Assembly (NCBI GenBank): GCA_004352715.1
Contig: SCFE01000089.1
Coordinates: 105,707 to 169,706 of the forward strand
DNA length: 64,000 bases
Source: Hofstenia miamia
Lineage: Eukaryota > Xenacoelomorpha > Acoela
Reading direction: 5' to 3'
The notes under the pieces are model-generated. The model was not told the origin of the DNA. It ran no database searches and was given only the letters and a program-made list of their open reading frames with translations. Below are positions 20,919-35,149 of the stretch, in pieces (positions within the stretch are counted from its first letter, which is position 1; every line of letters begins with the position of its first letter). The translations under genes were made by a program, and so were the position numbers.

Positions 20919-23794
20919 CTAAATGATAAATTTAATGTGCTTTTATCCATGCTCATATGTTGTCAAACGTAATGTAAGCCACACTAAGCTTAATATAAAA
21001 CAAACAACACTACAAATAAACAAATTTTTAAAATACACATTTGAAAATAATTGTTAAACCACGTACTAGAATGTTGTCTTGATCGTATAACAGGAAGGAA
21101 ATATGAACAAATATGTAAATAACAAATAAAAATTAAAAATTTCTGAAATTGCGCTGGCTACTAAATGAGCATTATGACTATAATTTAAATGGAGGTTAAC
21201 TCTCACCAAGTGTTCAATTTATTGCTTATAATCTCATATTGCAAATTTAGTATTAGAAAAACAGCATAGAATGTCAGGAATAAAATTTATATTATTGATT
21301 TATATTTTATTGTTTTCGATTGCACTTGGTTCTAGAACATTTCAGGTGAACATGTTTTCAACAGTTGTGATGCATTTCCTAAAAAGCAACCACTTACATG
21401 CATTTTTTGCTTAAGAAATTTGACAAAATATAACAATTGGAAAACCTCCGAAATAGCAAAAACAAGAAAAAGCAGTTTTCCTAGAAATTGAACATTAAAG
21501 ACTTGTAAAAATTATGCATATACAGTTATACATAAGGCGAAAAGAGAATGTTTAATATACACAAACGTCAAGGGAGAGTGTTGAATTTAAACAGACAAAT
21601 ACTATCTGAGGCAAAATCCATGTAGAATGAATGATGCATTTAGTAAAGGACTATAAGTTGAATAATGTCTACAAAATAATTTAGAGTGGTTGTTATATTA
21701 TGCCTTTTGCTTGCTTACCTCTTAGTTTTGTGGATAATAATCGGTAAACCATACGCTAATTCAGTAAATATATCATATTTCCCTTTAAAATGATTGCTAA
21801 ATCTTGTTAAATTAATGTCATTCAATCACCAAATGACGCTCTAGAAAAATGCCTTAGGCCATAGTTTTAAGTCATTCGTTTTAGAACGGTATTGGACAGA
21901 ATTTATTCTCATTAATCAGCACATCATTATTTAATAATTTTACTTTACATAGGCATGGAATGGACTTTAAAGCAAAGGTCTGGACTGGTTGAATGGAGCA
22001 CAAAACTCGTATCAATTACTACTCTAAAAAACTTTTGTTGCTCTAGTAATCATTCACAGATCAAAAACAGAATTTAAGGATTATTTTAAGACAAATTTTA
22101 AAAAAACCTCTAAGATTACTGAACGCAAATAACGTAAATTAAACAATTTCGGAGGCTGTACTGTTTTAAAATTTTTAATAGATAATTAAATGAAGAAAAG
22201 ACGAATGCAAATTCATATATATATTTATATATATATATATAATTAAAACAAATTGCGGTGGCATAAAAATTATTCAGGTAACGTGTTTTGTCTTAAGATT
22301 TAAAATCTCTAAGTATTTCTCAAAAAACTGTTTTTGAAACAAAATTAATAGATTTCCCATACAAAATATTAATAGCAATTTTTGCATTTTTCATGGAAAA
22401 TTGGATACTACATTAATAAAATTGGACGAATTGACAAAATACTTAAGACATTGTCTCTAAGCTTTTCTACGGTTGATTCATAACCCTAAAAACAATTTAG
22501 AAATATCTATCTTTTCTTGAGAAGCAGTATACCGCGTTAAAATTTTATTGCTGTGGTTTGCGGTAAAAAAATGCACTTTGTGGTGGTTAGCGGTAAAGAT
22601 TAAATTATGTTTATATTAGAGAATAGATGTTCGCCTAATCCACATTTTAGGCAATAATTCTCAAAGTGTAATGCTAAAATTTCTAGTTCCCAGTAACTTA
22701 TTTTGCTTCATGAATTAAAAAAATTAAAAAAACTGAGCGCTGCAATTTTTATTTAGTTGTATATTCAGCATCATACGGGTTATCATCTCGACAATGACAG
22801 GTAAATTCAAGAAAGGCAATCTGTCACAAATAACATTTTTGATGACCTATTAAACAAAAAAGCAAAACTGCTTGTGGCGATGTAAAAGGAAAAGCCTTCC
22901 CTCTAAGAAATGTCTACGTCTTGCACTTGTGTCAATGAATAAATTCTTGAAAATGTACATTTTATATGTTAATTGCTTTCTCGAAAGACATATGATTAAT
23001 TGCGACACGAGGAATCTCAAGGAATTGCAATTAGACGAAATAATAATTAAAGCCTGATCTTTATCAAAACAAAATGTTACAATGATATTGACGTTGGAAT
23101 GGAACTGTCCTACAGTATATGTGTAATATTTATCAATTATGTAATGTATCAATTTTTCATACATAGTACAATATAAGTAGCACATTACCGATGATTGCAA
23201 CCACAACATTAACTAGTTGTTGTGCAACACTTAAATATATGTGACTTATAGTACTTCAATTCTTCAGTAAGTGTCAAAGAGAAAGTTTTGTTTTCAATGT
23301 AGTACTTCAATTCTTCAGTAAGTGTCAAAGAGAAAGTTTTGTTTTCAATGCCACACAAAAAATTTCAAAAATCTTGAATTCAGTGTACGAAAGATCGTGA
23401 AAAGTTTAACTCTTCTTTGCGTCAACTTTCAAATCAAAACGCCTATTTCTGATGAATTAACAAAGTTTCATTTTGTAATTGTTTGTGTATTAAGCATAAT
23501 TTCAATTTGTTTTAACTCTATTTCATAACTTAGAAAATCCAAGATATAGGTTTTCTTTCTTAGTTGACTAGTAAAATAAAGATATTTTTGTCAAATGATA
23601 ATATAATGTTTAGGAATAAAGTTTGATGAATCTTTGCACTTTAGAAAACATGATTTTTACACAAGTAAATAAAAATCTGCAGCAAAATAAATTTAAAACA
23701 ACTCCACACGTAATAAAAAATTTCCATTTGAAACAAAAATACACGTGGTTTTTTTAAAAAATTCATTTATTGCTCCTGCAAGAACTAAACAAAC
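20919..23794 (-). other. SK intron between calmodulin-binding and coiled-coil exons
   Basis: A 2.9 kb AT-rich intron with donor GTTTGT and acceptor TTTAG. It contains a (TA)n tract at about 22215-22242 and the 51-bp tandem duplication at 23249-23350. No nested gene is seen. Confidence 0.7.
23249..23350. repeat. 51-bp perfect tandem duplication
   Basis: TAGTACTTCAATTCTTCAGT... (23249-23299) is followed at once by an identical second copy (23300-23350). It lies in an SK intron. Confidence 0.95.
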
Positions 23795-23864
23795 CTTTGC
23801 CATGTCCACCATTTGATTGGCTTGATCAAAGAGCTTCCTTTGACTTATCTTCGTTTTCCGAAGT
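23795..23864 (-). CDS. SK: SK channel exon: distal calmodulin-binding domain
   Basis: A 70-base exon between acceptor TTTAG and donor GTTTGT. It starts with one base that completes a split Thr codon and encodes LRKTKISQRKLFDQANQMVD then MAK. This aligns with the second helix of the SK calmodulin-binding domain (vertebrate LRSVKMEQRKLNDQAN...VDLAK), which contacts the calmodulin N-lobe in a Ca2+-dependent manner. Both splice phases match the neighbouring exons. Confidence 0.92.
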
Positions 23865-26250
23865 CTAAATAGGATTCAATATAATTGGAATACAATTTCA
23901 CATTTAAATTAAGCTGACGTGAGTGTTTTATTAAATTCATCTACAAAGAGCAATTCCACGACTAAACGGCTCTGCATGTTCATAACAAGCAAATATTGTT
24001 AACATTCAGTAAAGCAAATAGACAGTAAAAAGGTTCCTATATTGACTTAAAGCATATGTGTGTGCGAATCTATTTCAGTTGAATTAAGTAATGAATTTAA
24101 TCACAGAAAAAATGACATCAGAATTTCTCAAGAATTTCAATATACTTCGGAAGAGAACTTTCTCAACATAAAATCTGCATGCTGTGTGTATCAATTACCA
24201 TCATAATTTTCCTTGCTCTTAAACTACAATAATATGTCTTGCATTTGTCAGTATGAACATTATCTTAAGATATATTAGAATGTTTTTGTAAATGAAAAAG
24301 GCTTTTTAGACTAGAAAATGAATTTATTGAATAGAGAAATGAAAGCGAAGTAATCATTAAACATTAATCTTTATCAGCACGTCTGAAACAACGTACATTT
24401 TAGAACTACAGTCAATATTTTGTTAACATCAAATCGTTACCTATATAAATCAACAAAACATTGCAAAAAATAGATTTTGTAAATAATAAAACATATATTA
24501 CAAGAACTAATACAGAAAATATGTCTACTATTGCCTCTATGTGATCTTTGAAATGAAAACTTACAGTGGAATGGAATAAAGATCCTTACTTATTATTTGT
24601 AGGTGCAATAATCAGAAAAAAATGCAATCACTCAAAATAACACGACTGGTATTCAACACAAGGAACGCTAAACTATACAAGACATCCTCTGCAAGATTTC
24701 GATTCACAAACAACAGGGTGAAGCAAAGATTCATACTGAGAACACATATGCAATAATCAGAAAAAAATGAACACTTGATGTTATTGGGATTCTGTTATCA
24801 ATAATCTTGGTTGCAAGTGAAACTATACAAGACATCCTCTGCAAGATTTCGATTCACAAACAACAGGGTGAAGCAAAGATTCATACTGAGAACACATAAA
24901 AAATTCTATTAGATTAATGAACACTTGATGTTATTGGGATTCTGTTATCAATAATCTTGGTTGCAAGTGCAACATTACTAAGACTTTTTTGACTTTTTTT
25001 GTTGAAGAATACCTTTAGATTGGTTCTCAGCAAACAAAAAAGCATCTTCACATATTGGTTTTGTTCAGTTTGCATCCGAATTTCTTTATAATAACTTGTA
25101 AATTATGACATGTCACATTGACAAGAATATCAAAGACATTAAGATCCACAGTTTTTTTGTTTGCCACCATTTTTCAAGCGATTGAAGTAATGTAAGAGAA
25201 ACAGAAGTCCTATAATTTTGAAATTATAAGATTTTTACAACTTTTTTTATATACGTATGGATTAAATAATTGTATTTATAATCCTATAGAATAACTTTTA
25301 TTGACGAGATACATCATTGTTGAAATACAAAGATATGCATGATGTCAACAAAATCTTGACAGACGGTGATATGTGTTAAGTTCCCAAGACAATAAATAAG
25401 AATAAATGAACTGCGGGTGAAATGCGGGGCCACAATTTTTAGTTTGCAAAAAGGTATATTTCAAACCATTTTCACACATTGTATCAGTTTGTTTTGCAGT
25501 GTGTATTCAAAAATGATTCCAGGAAATTATATATTGCTTTTAGTGTATTTCCATACATTTTCAATACAAGTTTTGCCTCGTTTCTTGAAACAAACTGATC
25601 AATGGACTAAAGTTTGGGGCCGTATGCAGTCGGCTTAAAAAATGAGGGTGCGGAGCAGGCTGGGCTGATATTTGAAAAAACTACATGTGCTGTTGGCCGG
25701 ACTGGGCCAAAAAATATGGGCAATAATCCTTCGATTACATGTAGCTACTTAATCAGAGTAGAATTGCAGATAATTCTTTGTTCTAATGAGAAATTATTTA
25801 CTTTCAAGGAACTCAGAAAGTGATAGTTGCAGTTTTCAAATTATTGATTTGAGTGAATATTGTTTATGCCTAAGCTTGTCATCGCTTCTAGTCCAAGTAT
25901 TATTTTAATAGTCCCCAACATTGAGGAAAATAGACAAGGAAGAAGAATGAGATACACAGTTCATCAAACGTTTGTGAATAATAAACACAAATAAAATCTT
26001 CAACCCATAACTATATGAGATAATAAATAAATTCAGCACATAATAAAATGCCTGTAAGTGAATTTTTATAGATATTTTGAATTTGTTCAATATCGAAATT
26101 TTGAAATTTGGTTAGCTGAATTTATCTATTGAAAACTAAGATTAACTTTTAAATAAATTAAAAAATACGCTGTGAAAGCCTATTATCTGTTAGCACCCAA
26201 ACGCTTACTTCATACAATAAACAATTAATTTAAAAAAAGAAAAAGTTTAC
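23865..26250 (-). other. SK intron within the calmodulin-binding domain
   Basis: A 2.4 kb intron that begins at donor GTAAAC and ends at TTTAG. It contains the compound tandem repeat at 24671-24969. A less AT-rich patch near 25600-25720 has no recognisable coding content. Confidence 0.7.
24671..24969. repeat. Compound tandem duplication with ~150-bp period
   Basis: Block X (78 bp, AAACTATACAAGACATCCTC...) occurs at 24671-24748 and 24820-24897. Block Y (53 bp, ATGAACACTTGATGTTATTG...) occurs at 24767-24819 and 24917-24969. The order is X-Y-X-Y with different short spacers. The spacer word GCAATAATCAGAAAAAAATG also occurs upstream at about 24605. Confidence 0.9.
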
Positions 26251-26378
26251 GTATGAATTGCTCTCAAAAACAGCCGCTGGTGGTTCCTTATTGTGCTTTG
26301 GTTGACTTTTTTTGTAAGCTTTGTGTTCTTGTAAATAAACCACGTTTCGCGCAGAACGTTTGAAGCTGCATTCTTTAA
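26251..26378 (-). CDS. SK: SK channel exon: proximal calmodulin-binding domain
   Basis: A 128-base exon, entering in phase 0 after TTTAG and leaving in phase 2 at donor GTAAAC. It encodes [20 protein letters not shown] followed by [22 protein letters not shown]. This matches the first helix of the SK calmodulin-binding domain (vertebrate [21 protein letters not shown]...), which binds the Ca2+-free calmodulin C-lobe constitutively. The conserved Arg-Glu-Thr-Trp and Lys-Asn-Thr-Lys runs are intact, so Ca2+ gating through calmodulin is expected. Residue 1 is Leu where vertebrates have Val. Confidence 0.93.
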
Positions 26379-26824
26379 CTAAATTATTCATTAATAAATT
26401 AAATCCCAATAATTCATTTCCTTCGCTTTTGAAATGATTTTCACAATAAAATACAACGAAGTAGTAAATAGCTGACATTTATTGCACTTGAAATTATATT
26501 TTAGTAAATATCTCATAAATACAAAATCGTTTCAAAACTACTTTCAAAGTTCAACGCATATTTCACTATATAGTACATGATTCGTAAATAAAGTTCCAGT
26601 GATTGAATTATGTCTGCGAATAAGCATATTTACTGTACTGGTTTTCTCCAAAGTCGCTACCGATCTGCTTAGCTAATTATGATTTGGTGAAAAATTGTTC
26701 AATTTCGTGTAAATTTAATTGTAAAGAGAAATATATTTCTTAGTTTGTAATAGTACTGTGAACATTTTTTCTATCAATTATGCCTACGTCTAAATTGGCC
26801 CTAAATTGGTACATTATATTAAGC

Positions 26825-26827
<3 letters not shown>

Positions 26828-26875
<48 letters not shown>
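26828..26875. repeat. (TA)n microsatellite
   Basis: About 24 uninterrupted TA units in an SK intron. Confidence 0.95.
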
Positions 26876-26879
<4 letters not shown>

Positions 26880-28959
26880 TTGTTTGGATTCATGTATATT
26901 ACAGCTTTCGAATAACTCCATTCGACTAATTTACATCAAAATATGCACAAAATTTCGATTTATAAAATTATGAAGAAAAAGAATAAACTGGAAATTTACG
27001 AAGACATTTAAAAGAGCGCGACCTTGTTTTATAGAATATGGTGAAATTAATATGATTTTTCATGGCATTAATAATTTTACATTAGCATACAAACGAGCAA
27101 AATTAATTTAACAGACTGAATGTCTTATGTGCGATGATAATGGAAACTTTTAATGAAAAATTGATCATCTAGAATTATTTGTATATCTAAAGGGAATTCA
27201 TTCATGTCATTTAATTAAAACGAAAAAGTGAATTTACTTCTAAAATGTATACAAGAGAAGACCATAAAAACGAAGGTGATACTAGAGGAAAACCTAAGAT
27301 TAATATACGGAGGAGAGGTTGTGCCAAATTTGAAATATTTACATTGTAAAATGAATTGCAAAAAATGTAAACTGGATTTTTAAACTACACCATTGGCTAT
27401 GACCACACGACTAGTTTTTTGTTAAAATTGTGTTAATTTCTACAAAATTTTATAACCGTAAGCCTTAAGACCAAACACATGTTCATGTTAGATAAAAAAT
27501 TCTAAACTTAGGTCTACAATAGTCATTGCCGTTGTCTGAATTCAGTACTACGAGATGAAAGAATGCCAGTTGGAATTAACTCATAATTTGGAAACCACTG
27601 CCAGCATTTTAACCGTTAATTATATTCTTAATGTAAAATTTATATTTGAGTAAAATCGCTGCTACGTTTCATTTAATTTTATTTATATGAATCTACTAAC
27701 AGTCACCTATAACTAGTAGAATGTATCAGGACTGCACACAAACCTACGAAATTTTAAGTGTAGACTTGATACTATATCGATGTTGTAATTCATTTGCGAG
27801 ATTGGCTTGAAATTGTTTCCAATCTTCACTTGTCAATTGAGGCCGTTTTTCAATCTATTATGGTTTATGATTACTTTTAGGGTTAATCATAATTAACTCG
27901 TTCAATAATTTATTGTGGGGTTTTATTGGTTCTGAGCATAAATATTTGTTTTTAAGAAAATTACTAAATAGGTCCGCAAATGATACGAATTTAATTTTCA
28001 ATTTCGTGAAAATTCAAAATAATGAGGAAATTCATAATAATGAAAATCAAACATCAAAGGTTAAACATAATAATTGGATTATTCACTTCGTTTAATTTTG
28101 GTAAGCATGACAGGTACAGCCTATTGGATTCCTTTCATGTCATTAATCCATAGGTTTAACATAATCTGTCAATTAATCATAACTTAACGGCCTGACTTGT
28201 TGAACCATTTTTCAATTTTCTATTTATTGAAAATTCTGCAGTTGAGTACTTGTCTCAAGGCCAGCAAATGAATATTATTTGTCCTTGGAACAAATTAAAC
28301 CTCAAACATGGCGTACTAAACTTTTTACAGGCGGAGGCACTAAATATGTAATGATTTCATTTGTAAATTGGCATTAACTTACACATGAAAACATTGTTGT
28401 CAAACAAGTTTGGGCATCCACAGGTCACCACGGACTTGTTTATTAACAAGGATTTACATTAAAAAATAGAGCAAAATTATATTTATCAAAAATCAGATTG
28501 AGCTCATTCATCACTGGAAGAAGAGAATCCCTACAGAACAGAAGTAAGCAAGGACTTCAAGATAACAAACTAAATTCTAATTGACGAAACCCCTTTGAAA
28601 TGAGATAATATTTAAAGTTCGAAGCTTCCAATAATGAATACTAGAAATTAATTAAGTTTCAACAAAACAGAGACGAAGCATCCTTTTCTTTAAATGTTAA
28701 TAAATCATCCTCGTCCAGTTACTTTTTCGGGATTGCAAAATCTTTGCCAATTTAACAGGTCTTTGGTAAATGTTGTAATGTTTATATTTTAAATTCGAGA
28801 TTTTCTATATTCGATTTAACTCCAAAAAAATTAGTACTAAGCCAAAAAGTTCTACGTATTCCTTAATGAAAATATCCATTTATACTTTACATTTCCATAT
28901 TTAAATTCTTTGAGTTATTTCTTCAAAAACTACATTTGCAATACAAAAATATGTATATA

Positions 28960-28992
28960 TATGTATATAAGTATATATGTATATATGTATAC

Positions 28993-29053
<61 letters not shown>

Positions 29054-29062
29054 CGAGAGAGA
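28960..29062. repeat. Compound (TA)n-(GA)n microsatellite
   Basis: TATATATG-type repeats pass into pure TA (28994-29036) and then into a GAGAGA run to about 29060. Confidence 0.9.
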
Positions 29063-29468
29063 AAAATGTAAAGATTGATGTAAATATTACTAAAACATAC
29101 GTGCTTTAAATTGCTTAAAATTCCAAAAAATTACCACAATCCACAAACAGTATAGATACATTATTAGTCAGATTTCCTATCAAATGCAACCATTGAAGCT
29201 CATGCTAATAATTTTTAAATGTCGACAGTGCTCGATTTGTATTTATGATGTCACTTGTGGCAGCATATTAAATAAATAGCAAGCGTAAATCAATACGAAA
29301 AAATTATTTACTAATTTTACTAAATATCAAACTCAAAACACATTAAATCTTGCCTGCAAACCTGTAAAATTTATTTAAATAATTATGTCTGAATTCAAAT
29401 AGAAACAAAATTTATTTTTCATTGTATAAATTCAGTTTGGTAGTCATAAGACGGAACCATCCGACAAA

Positions 29469-29660
29469 GTCAGGCCGATTAAATCGTGTATTTAAGACGG
29501 CGCTCTGACTTTTTCATCCGACAAAACTGGGGCTGCGTCTTAACCAGACGATTTAATCGGGCCGATTAAATCGTGAAGGTAAGATGGATAAAGTCTTGCA
29601 TCCCAAAAATTCTTGACAACGTTGGAACTGCGTCTTAATACACGATTTAATTGGCCCGAC
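29469..29660. repeat. Foldback (MITE-like) element with central palindrome
   Basis: The left arm 29469-29499 (GTCAGGCCGATTAAATCGTG...) and the reverse complement of the right arm 29630-29660 (GTCGGGCCAATTAAATCGTG...) are nearly identical. The centre holds CGATTTAATCGG-G-CCGATTAAATCG (29549-29573), a perfect 12-bp palindrome made of the same word. The patch is less AT-rich than its surroundings. No target duplication is certain. Confidence 0.6.
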
Positions 29661-32600
29661 TTAAACAGTGTAGTTAAGACTGGCCTAGAGTAATTAACAA
29701 TGACAGAGAAGGAAATAAGACTTTAACAATAATAGTTTAATGCTCATAATGCTTAATTCTTGCTACCGATTAAAGCAAACATCAACGTGAAAATCAGAAC
29801 AGTAAATTTATCATTTAGGTAGCGCGCAAACGAAACTTTTGTTGGCTTAGCAACTATATAGTGGCCAAGAGTTTGATTCGCAGCTAAGACCCCTCCACAT
29901 ACAACTTCTCAAGTAGGTAAACAACATAATCTCTTCATTTGCGCGCATTGTAACTGATTTTCCTTAAACAGGAAAGCACATATGACCAACACACAATCCA
30001 ATAATAACCTTTCTACTCACTTTGAATTGATTATTTAAAAGGAAATATGACATAAATGATCCAGGACAGACTTTACCTCAAGGATTTGTAAATTTAGTTG
30101 GTATATTTTTAGTAGCAGTTAAAAAATGACGGATGTTCTAAGGGGCATTGCAATAATATATTGCAACTATTTTTTATAACTCCATTCGAATTAAATCATA
30201 AATTTAATCCTATTCTCGTCAATATTACCGCAATCTGTATTCAAGAGCATACATGAAAAATACTTGATAAATTGGTAGCTAATTTATTAATGCTTCCGCA
30301 ATAATGAGTAAATAGAGATTAGTAAATCTATAATTGTAAGAGCATATGATTTTTGATAAACAAATAGTTTCCATGTTATCTTAGTTTAGTTAATTATATA
30401 GGTTCATTTGACCGGTTCGGACATTGTAGTGTAGTTCCGATTTTCTGATAAATATTCTGTGTTCGAAATTTGTGTTAAATATGTATTTTACAATAATTCC
30501 GAGTTTTTAAGCTAATAAACATGTTTGAAATTGAAAAGGAAACTGAACTTTAAAATAGTTTAGTTTGGACGACTTTCAAATGAATTTTCAATTTGCTCAA
30601 GTTATTCGAAAATCATGATAATAATAATCTCTATCCCTACGAATTTCTACTTGAGGGAAAGATTATTCACAGTGAGGTAATTTTCCAAATAAGTTATTGT
30701 TTTGAAATCAATACAGTTTACTAAAAAACTAAATTTTTCTTCCTTTAAGTTTTCCCAGTTTATTCAGGCTTGCTCATTCAATATTTTTGAAAATAAGCAT
30801 CATATTTGACAAATTCCGAGAAAAGCATTTGGTACAAATTTGTTTGTCAAATAATTATAGGTTATTGGGGGTTGGTACTTTTTATCAACATACGAAATCT
30901 TGAAACCGACATAGGGAACCTTGAGATCGACATGGCAAATCGTTATGACAATATGAACATAAGTAAAAATGTGAACACTCTGACCAAAAGATAAGAGTGC
31001 AAAATGAATAAAAATTTATTTAGAGCAATTTAAATTTTTAAATGATATATTTTTATCAAGTAAAGTTAAACAGGTCACAAAAAGATTAAGGCAAAAAATA
31101 GGTAAGCTAAATTTTATTTGCTTAGCCTTTTGACAAAATGAAAAATTTAAATTTTTATCAATTGTCTGCAGGTTTTTCAGGTTTTTACTTGAAATGGATA
31201 CTACATTTCTAAAACAAATACTCAATATTGTAACATCTAGCAGGCATTGTCATCAATTTCTCCTTGCTGTTTCTTGATAGCCAGATCAGTGTACTTGTGG
31301 GTAGGGATGTACTAATTTTGTACTGCTTCACTACATATTTGGTCACATTATTGTCATTAATTTGGATCTAAAATAATATGAATACAAATCCTTAAATTTC
31401 GTTTCCAGCCTTATTTCAAACTTGTTATTTCTGATACATGTAGGATAATGATCAATAGTCAGCTAAATGAGAATAAAACCCTATTTTCCTAACCTATGTA
31501 CACTTTCATAGCTTGGCATAGGAGCCTAGAATCATTCCCATGATGGATCCAACCTACTGCTAAACATGACTTGTTTAGCTTGACATTGTATTAAATATTC
31601 AAATGTAACAATAAATCAATGTAAGAATTCTGAAGAAATTTCTTTATCAATTGTTACAATGAAATTGATTCTATTTATATTCACTTGAAAAAGTACATGT
31701 TGATTTCAAAATTTAAATCTTTTGTCTGCCAATATGGCAGCTAAAAATAATGAAAGTAACTTTGCCCCCTTCAATTGGTCAAAATTATAATATTGACAAA
31801 TACCTATTCATACTAAATTCACTGTTGTTTCTTGGTTGCAATATACAGACTAAATTAAGATGACACTAGATTTCATAATACATTTCCAATCATATCTACA
31901 TTTGATCTTAAGTGCTTTTTATTGACTTTCATTCTTAACAGCTTATTTTGTTTGGATTATGCTACAATATCTCAAAACAGATACTGATTAAAAAGGGTGG
32001 AAAAGGGACAGCAACTTAATGGGACATCAAATATTAGAAAGTGTTTTAAGCAGCTATGGTCAACTCAATAACCATGAAACTATATTTTTGCTATTTCTGC
32101 TCATTTAATAAATCTATTATTGTAGATTTTTTGGGCAACAATATTCTGCATGACTATATAAAGCACACTTTCAAAAAATCTGTGTCTAAATGCCATTACA
32201 TAAAAATGATATTTACCAATTTAATTGGCTAAGGCCTTTGTTGCTCAGCAACAACAGTATCAATTTTGAGCTATTCAGTATTTGTTTTGAGAAATGTGGC
32301 ATCCATTTAAAGTACCAACCAGGTTTTTGAGTACTCAGAATCTTAAGAACTCAAACTTGAATAAGCTTGCAAAACTTAATGAGGAAAACTTGGAAAAGAA
32401 ATCATCAAAACTCAAACTCAAATTCATTTGAAAATCCACTTGAAAATAGCATAAAAATTAAATTTCTTCAAATATCAATTTTCTTACCAATCACATAAAC
32501 TATTTTTTAGCTTAGAATTATTGTAAAATAAATGATTTTGCACAAAAAAACTCGGAATTAGAAAAAAACTAGATTGAACTCAGAATTTCTTTTAAAAAAT

Positions 32601-33810
32601 TACTCAAACTTGAACTTGAAATGTAAAAACTTGAGCTTGCCCCAAGTAATTCAGACTCAACTTGAAAACCCTGATTGTCTGATTAAGAAAAACATTAGCA
32701 ATAACAACCTGTAAGTGATTTTAGTGTTTTTTTGTATACCAGTCAAATGTGAAACTGAGAAAATAAAGCTGTATTAAAATTAGAATCAATGAACTTTTAG
32801 TAGAGTTTAGTCATTTATTAAATACATTTAACTAGTTTTGATCTATTAAACTTTTAACTGGTGATGGTTGTAGTCAGATGAATGAGGGATTTTGATGGTG
32901 CTGCAGAAGATCAATCTACAAATATCTTAATGAATCTATTTAATGAATTGCTATTCAACTCTGAACTGTTAAATTGTGAAGTTGCAATGCATTATGTTTA
33001 ATGACAATAAATTTTGCAACTTGATAATGTTAAATTACTAGAATTAATGAAGTCTATATTTGATTTATTTGTTAGATTTTCACACTGTAATCAATACATA
33101 ATGTAACTCCACTAAATTTACAATGCAATTACTTTCTGTATTATTTGGTATTTGAGTTAACCACAAACATCTTAATGAGAGGAGAATTACTGTGATTTAT
33201 CTGCTATAGGAAACACTGCACCATGTCAGCATGAGCCTTTTGATTCTTTAGCACTTGTTAAATATAAACACTACAGTGTTAGTTACTAGCATGACTTGTG
33301 GACACATTATAGATATTTTTGGTAATTTGCAAAAGGGCACTAACTGTTTAGGGGTCAATCTACTAATGATGTTGAGAAAAAACAAGTTGCCCTTGTGGAC
33401 AATCTTTAATTATGAGAATAAATCAGATATTAATGAGAGTATGGTAATTCACATTACTTTTTCAATATAATGGAAACTACTATCTTAAATTGGATATGAG
33501 TTTGTGAATAGAATATTATTTAATAAGTTTAATAAATGCTTTATTTTTTCCTATAATGTATTGCATTTTTACAAGCTTCTTTAACTTGCACATCATTCTC
33601 TTCATTTTAAGTAAGAACTTGTAAAGTTTAATCTCAAAAAACTGTTGTGAGTCAATTTTAAGGAAGTGCAAACTGTGATTACCTAAGCTAAATAATGTCA
33701 TTGTTTTTGTTACTATGTGGAAATGACTTCTATTTCAGTAGCTTAACATTCTAAAAGTTCTGTTAAGCAACTAAGTGTTGATCCTTGTTGAGAAAAAATA
33801 AACTATTGTA

Positions 33811-35110
33811 GAATCTCAGGGGAGCTCTGGCTACTCCAGCAGTACTGAGAAACTCTAAGGTTAAATCAAAGGTTGCAGAGGCTACCATATTAGAAAGTGA
33901 CCCATATTCTAACAAAAGAGAGAACATTGGTAGTTCACCAATTCAATAAAGAAAAACAGAAACTATCTAATGAGAATATATTTTCTGCAGTGACCAATTC
34001 ACACAGCATCACACTGAAGCCATATCCAGGAAGCCATTCTTACTTGCCAAGGTGCTAATTGCGTCTCAAGTATTAATTTCTAGCTCAAATAAGCAATTTA
34101 GCTTAGTGTTCTATTATCTCAGCTCATGTAAATAATAAAACAAAAGGCATGCAGTTACCATGCATTCATGTTCACCAATGGTTTGATATATTTGCAGTGT
34201 ATTTAAGTGCATGTGTGAAAATGAAATGATTGAAATAAAAGTTGTTAATCCCTACACATACACAAAGCTGTAACTTAAAGCAACTATGATTTGGGCTGCC
34301 ATCTGTTAAGGAGCTAGTTGTTGCCCCAGACACAGTGGAGTAACTCCCAAATTGTTGCTGGATGTTAAGCAAAAATTATTAATTTAAAATCCATAACAAA
34401 TCTAAAAGGATTAGCAAAGTTAATAAAATTCAAAAAAGCAAATGATGTTGAAGTGAGAATAAATTTTATTGCGCATCTGCTACAAGCTTCTCATGTATTT
34501 ATAATAATCTTGTGAATTATTACCTGGTATATGTTTAGAAAACTTCACATGAATTCCCTTGCAAATTAAACAAGCAATAACACATCAGATCAACTTAAGG
34601 GGACAAATAATAAATTAATTTGAATTACTGCACTTAAAAGTAGGGGAAATTGATAAAGATAAATTTATAGCAACAAATCAATATTGTAGAATCGTGGGCT
34701 GGTAGGGTAGCTTAACTAGAAACTTAATTAACTCTGCAGAAGGTTTAAATAGCGTTTACATTGCAGCCACAATTCCAAGAAACAGAATAACATAGAACTT
34801 ATAACTTATAGATGTAACATTGGTAATTCATCCAAGTAACCAAACTACTTTAGGTAAAATCCAAGGTGACCAATTCTTATGGCTTCCAGCCAAAGCAGAG
34901 CATCCAGAAGTAAAGTGCTTAACCTATTGACTGGTGCTACCCTATTTGCCTCACTTGTTTAATTTCTATCTCACATCAAAAAAAATACAGGATCTCATTT
35001 TCATTGTTACCTCTCAGCTCACTATTAAATAATCTGTAATTGCCAGATATTCATGCTGGCCAACTGCATGGTATCATCACAGTGTTAGGTTGTTTAAGTG
35101 CATGTATGTG
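33811..35110. repeat. Diverged pair of ~400-bp repeats
   Basis: 33811-34217 and 34684-35110 share order and wording: TGTAGAATC at the start, 'ggtgctaattg/ggtgctaccct', CTCAGCTCA, a CATGC-rich palindromic stretch and TTTAAGTGCATGTRTGTG at the end. They look like two old copies of one unidentified repeat in the same orientation. Confidence 0.45.
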
Positions 35111-35149
35111 TTGAATTACAAACAAAAGGTTTATTATTTCCCTATACAT

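Noticed and set aside
24671-24969. Repeats with regular spacing resembling a CRISPR array
   Set aside because: There are only two copies of each block, the units are too long, and the DNA is eukaryotic intron.
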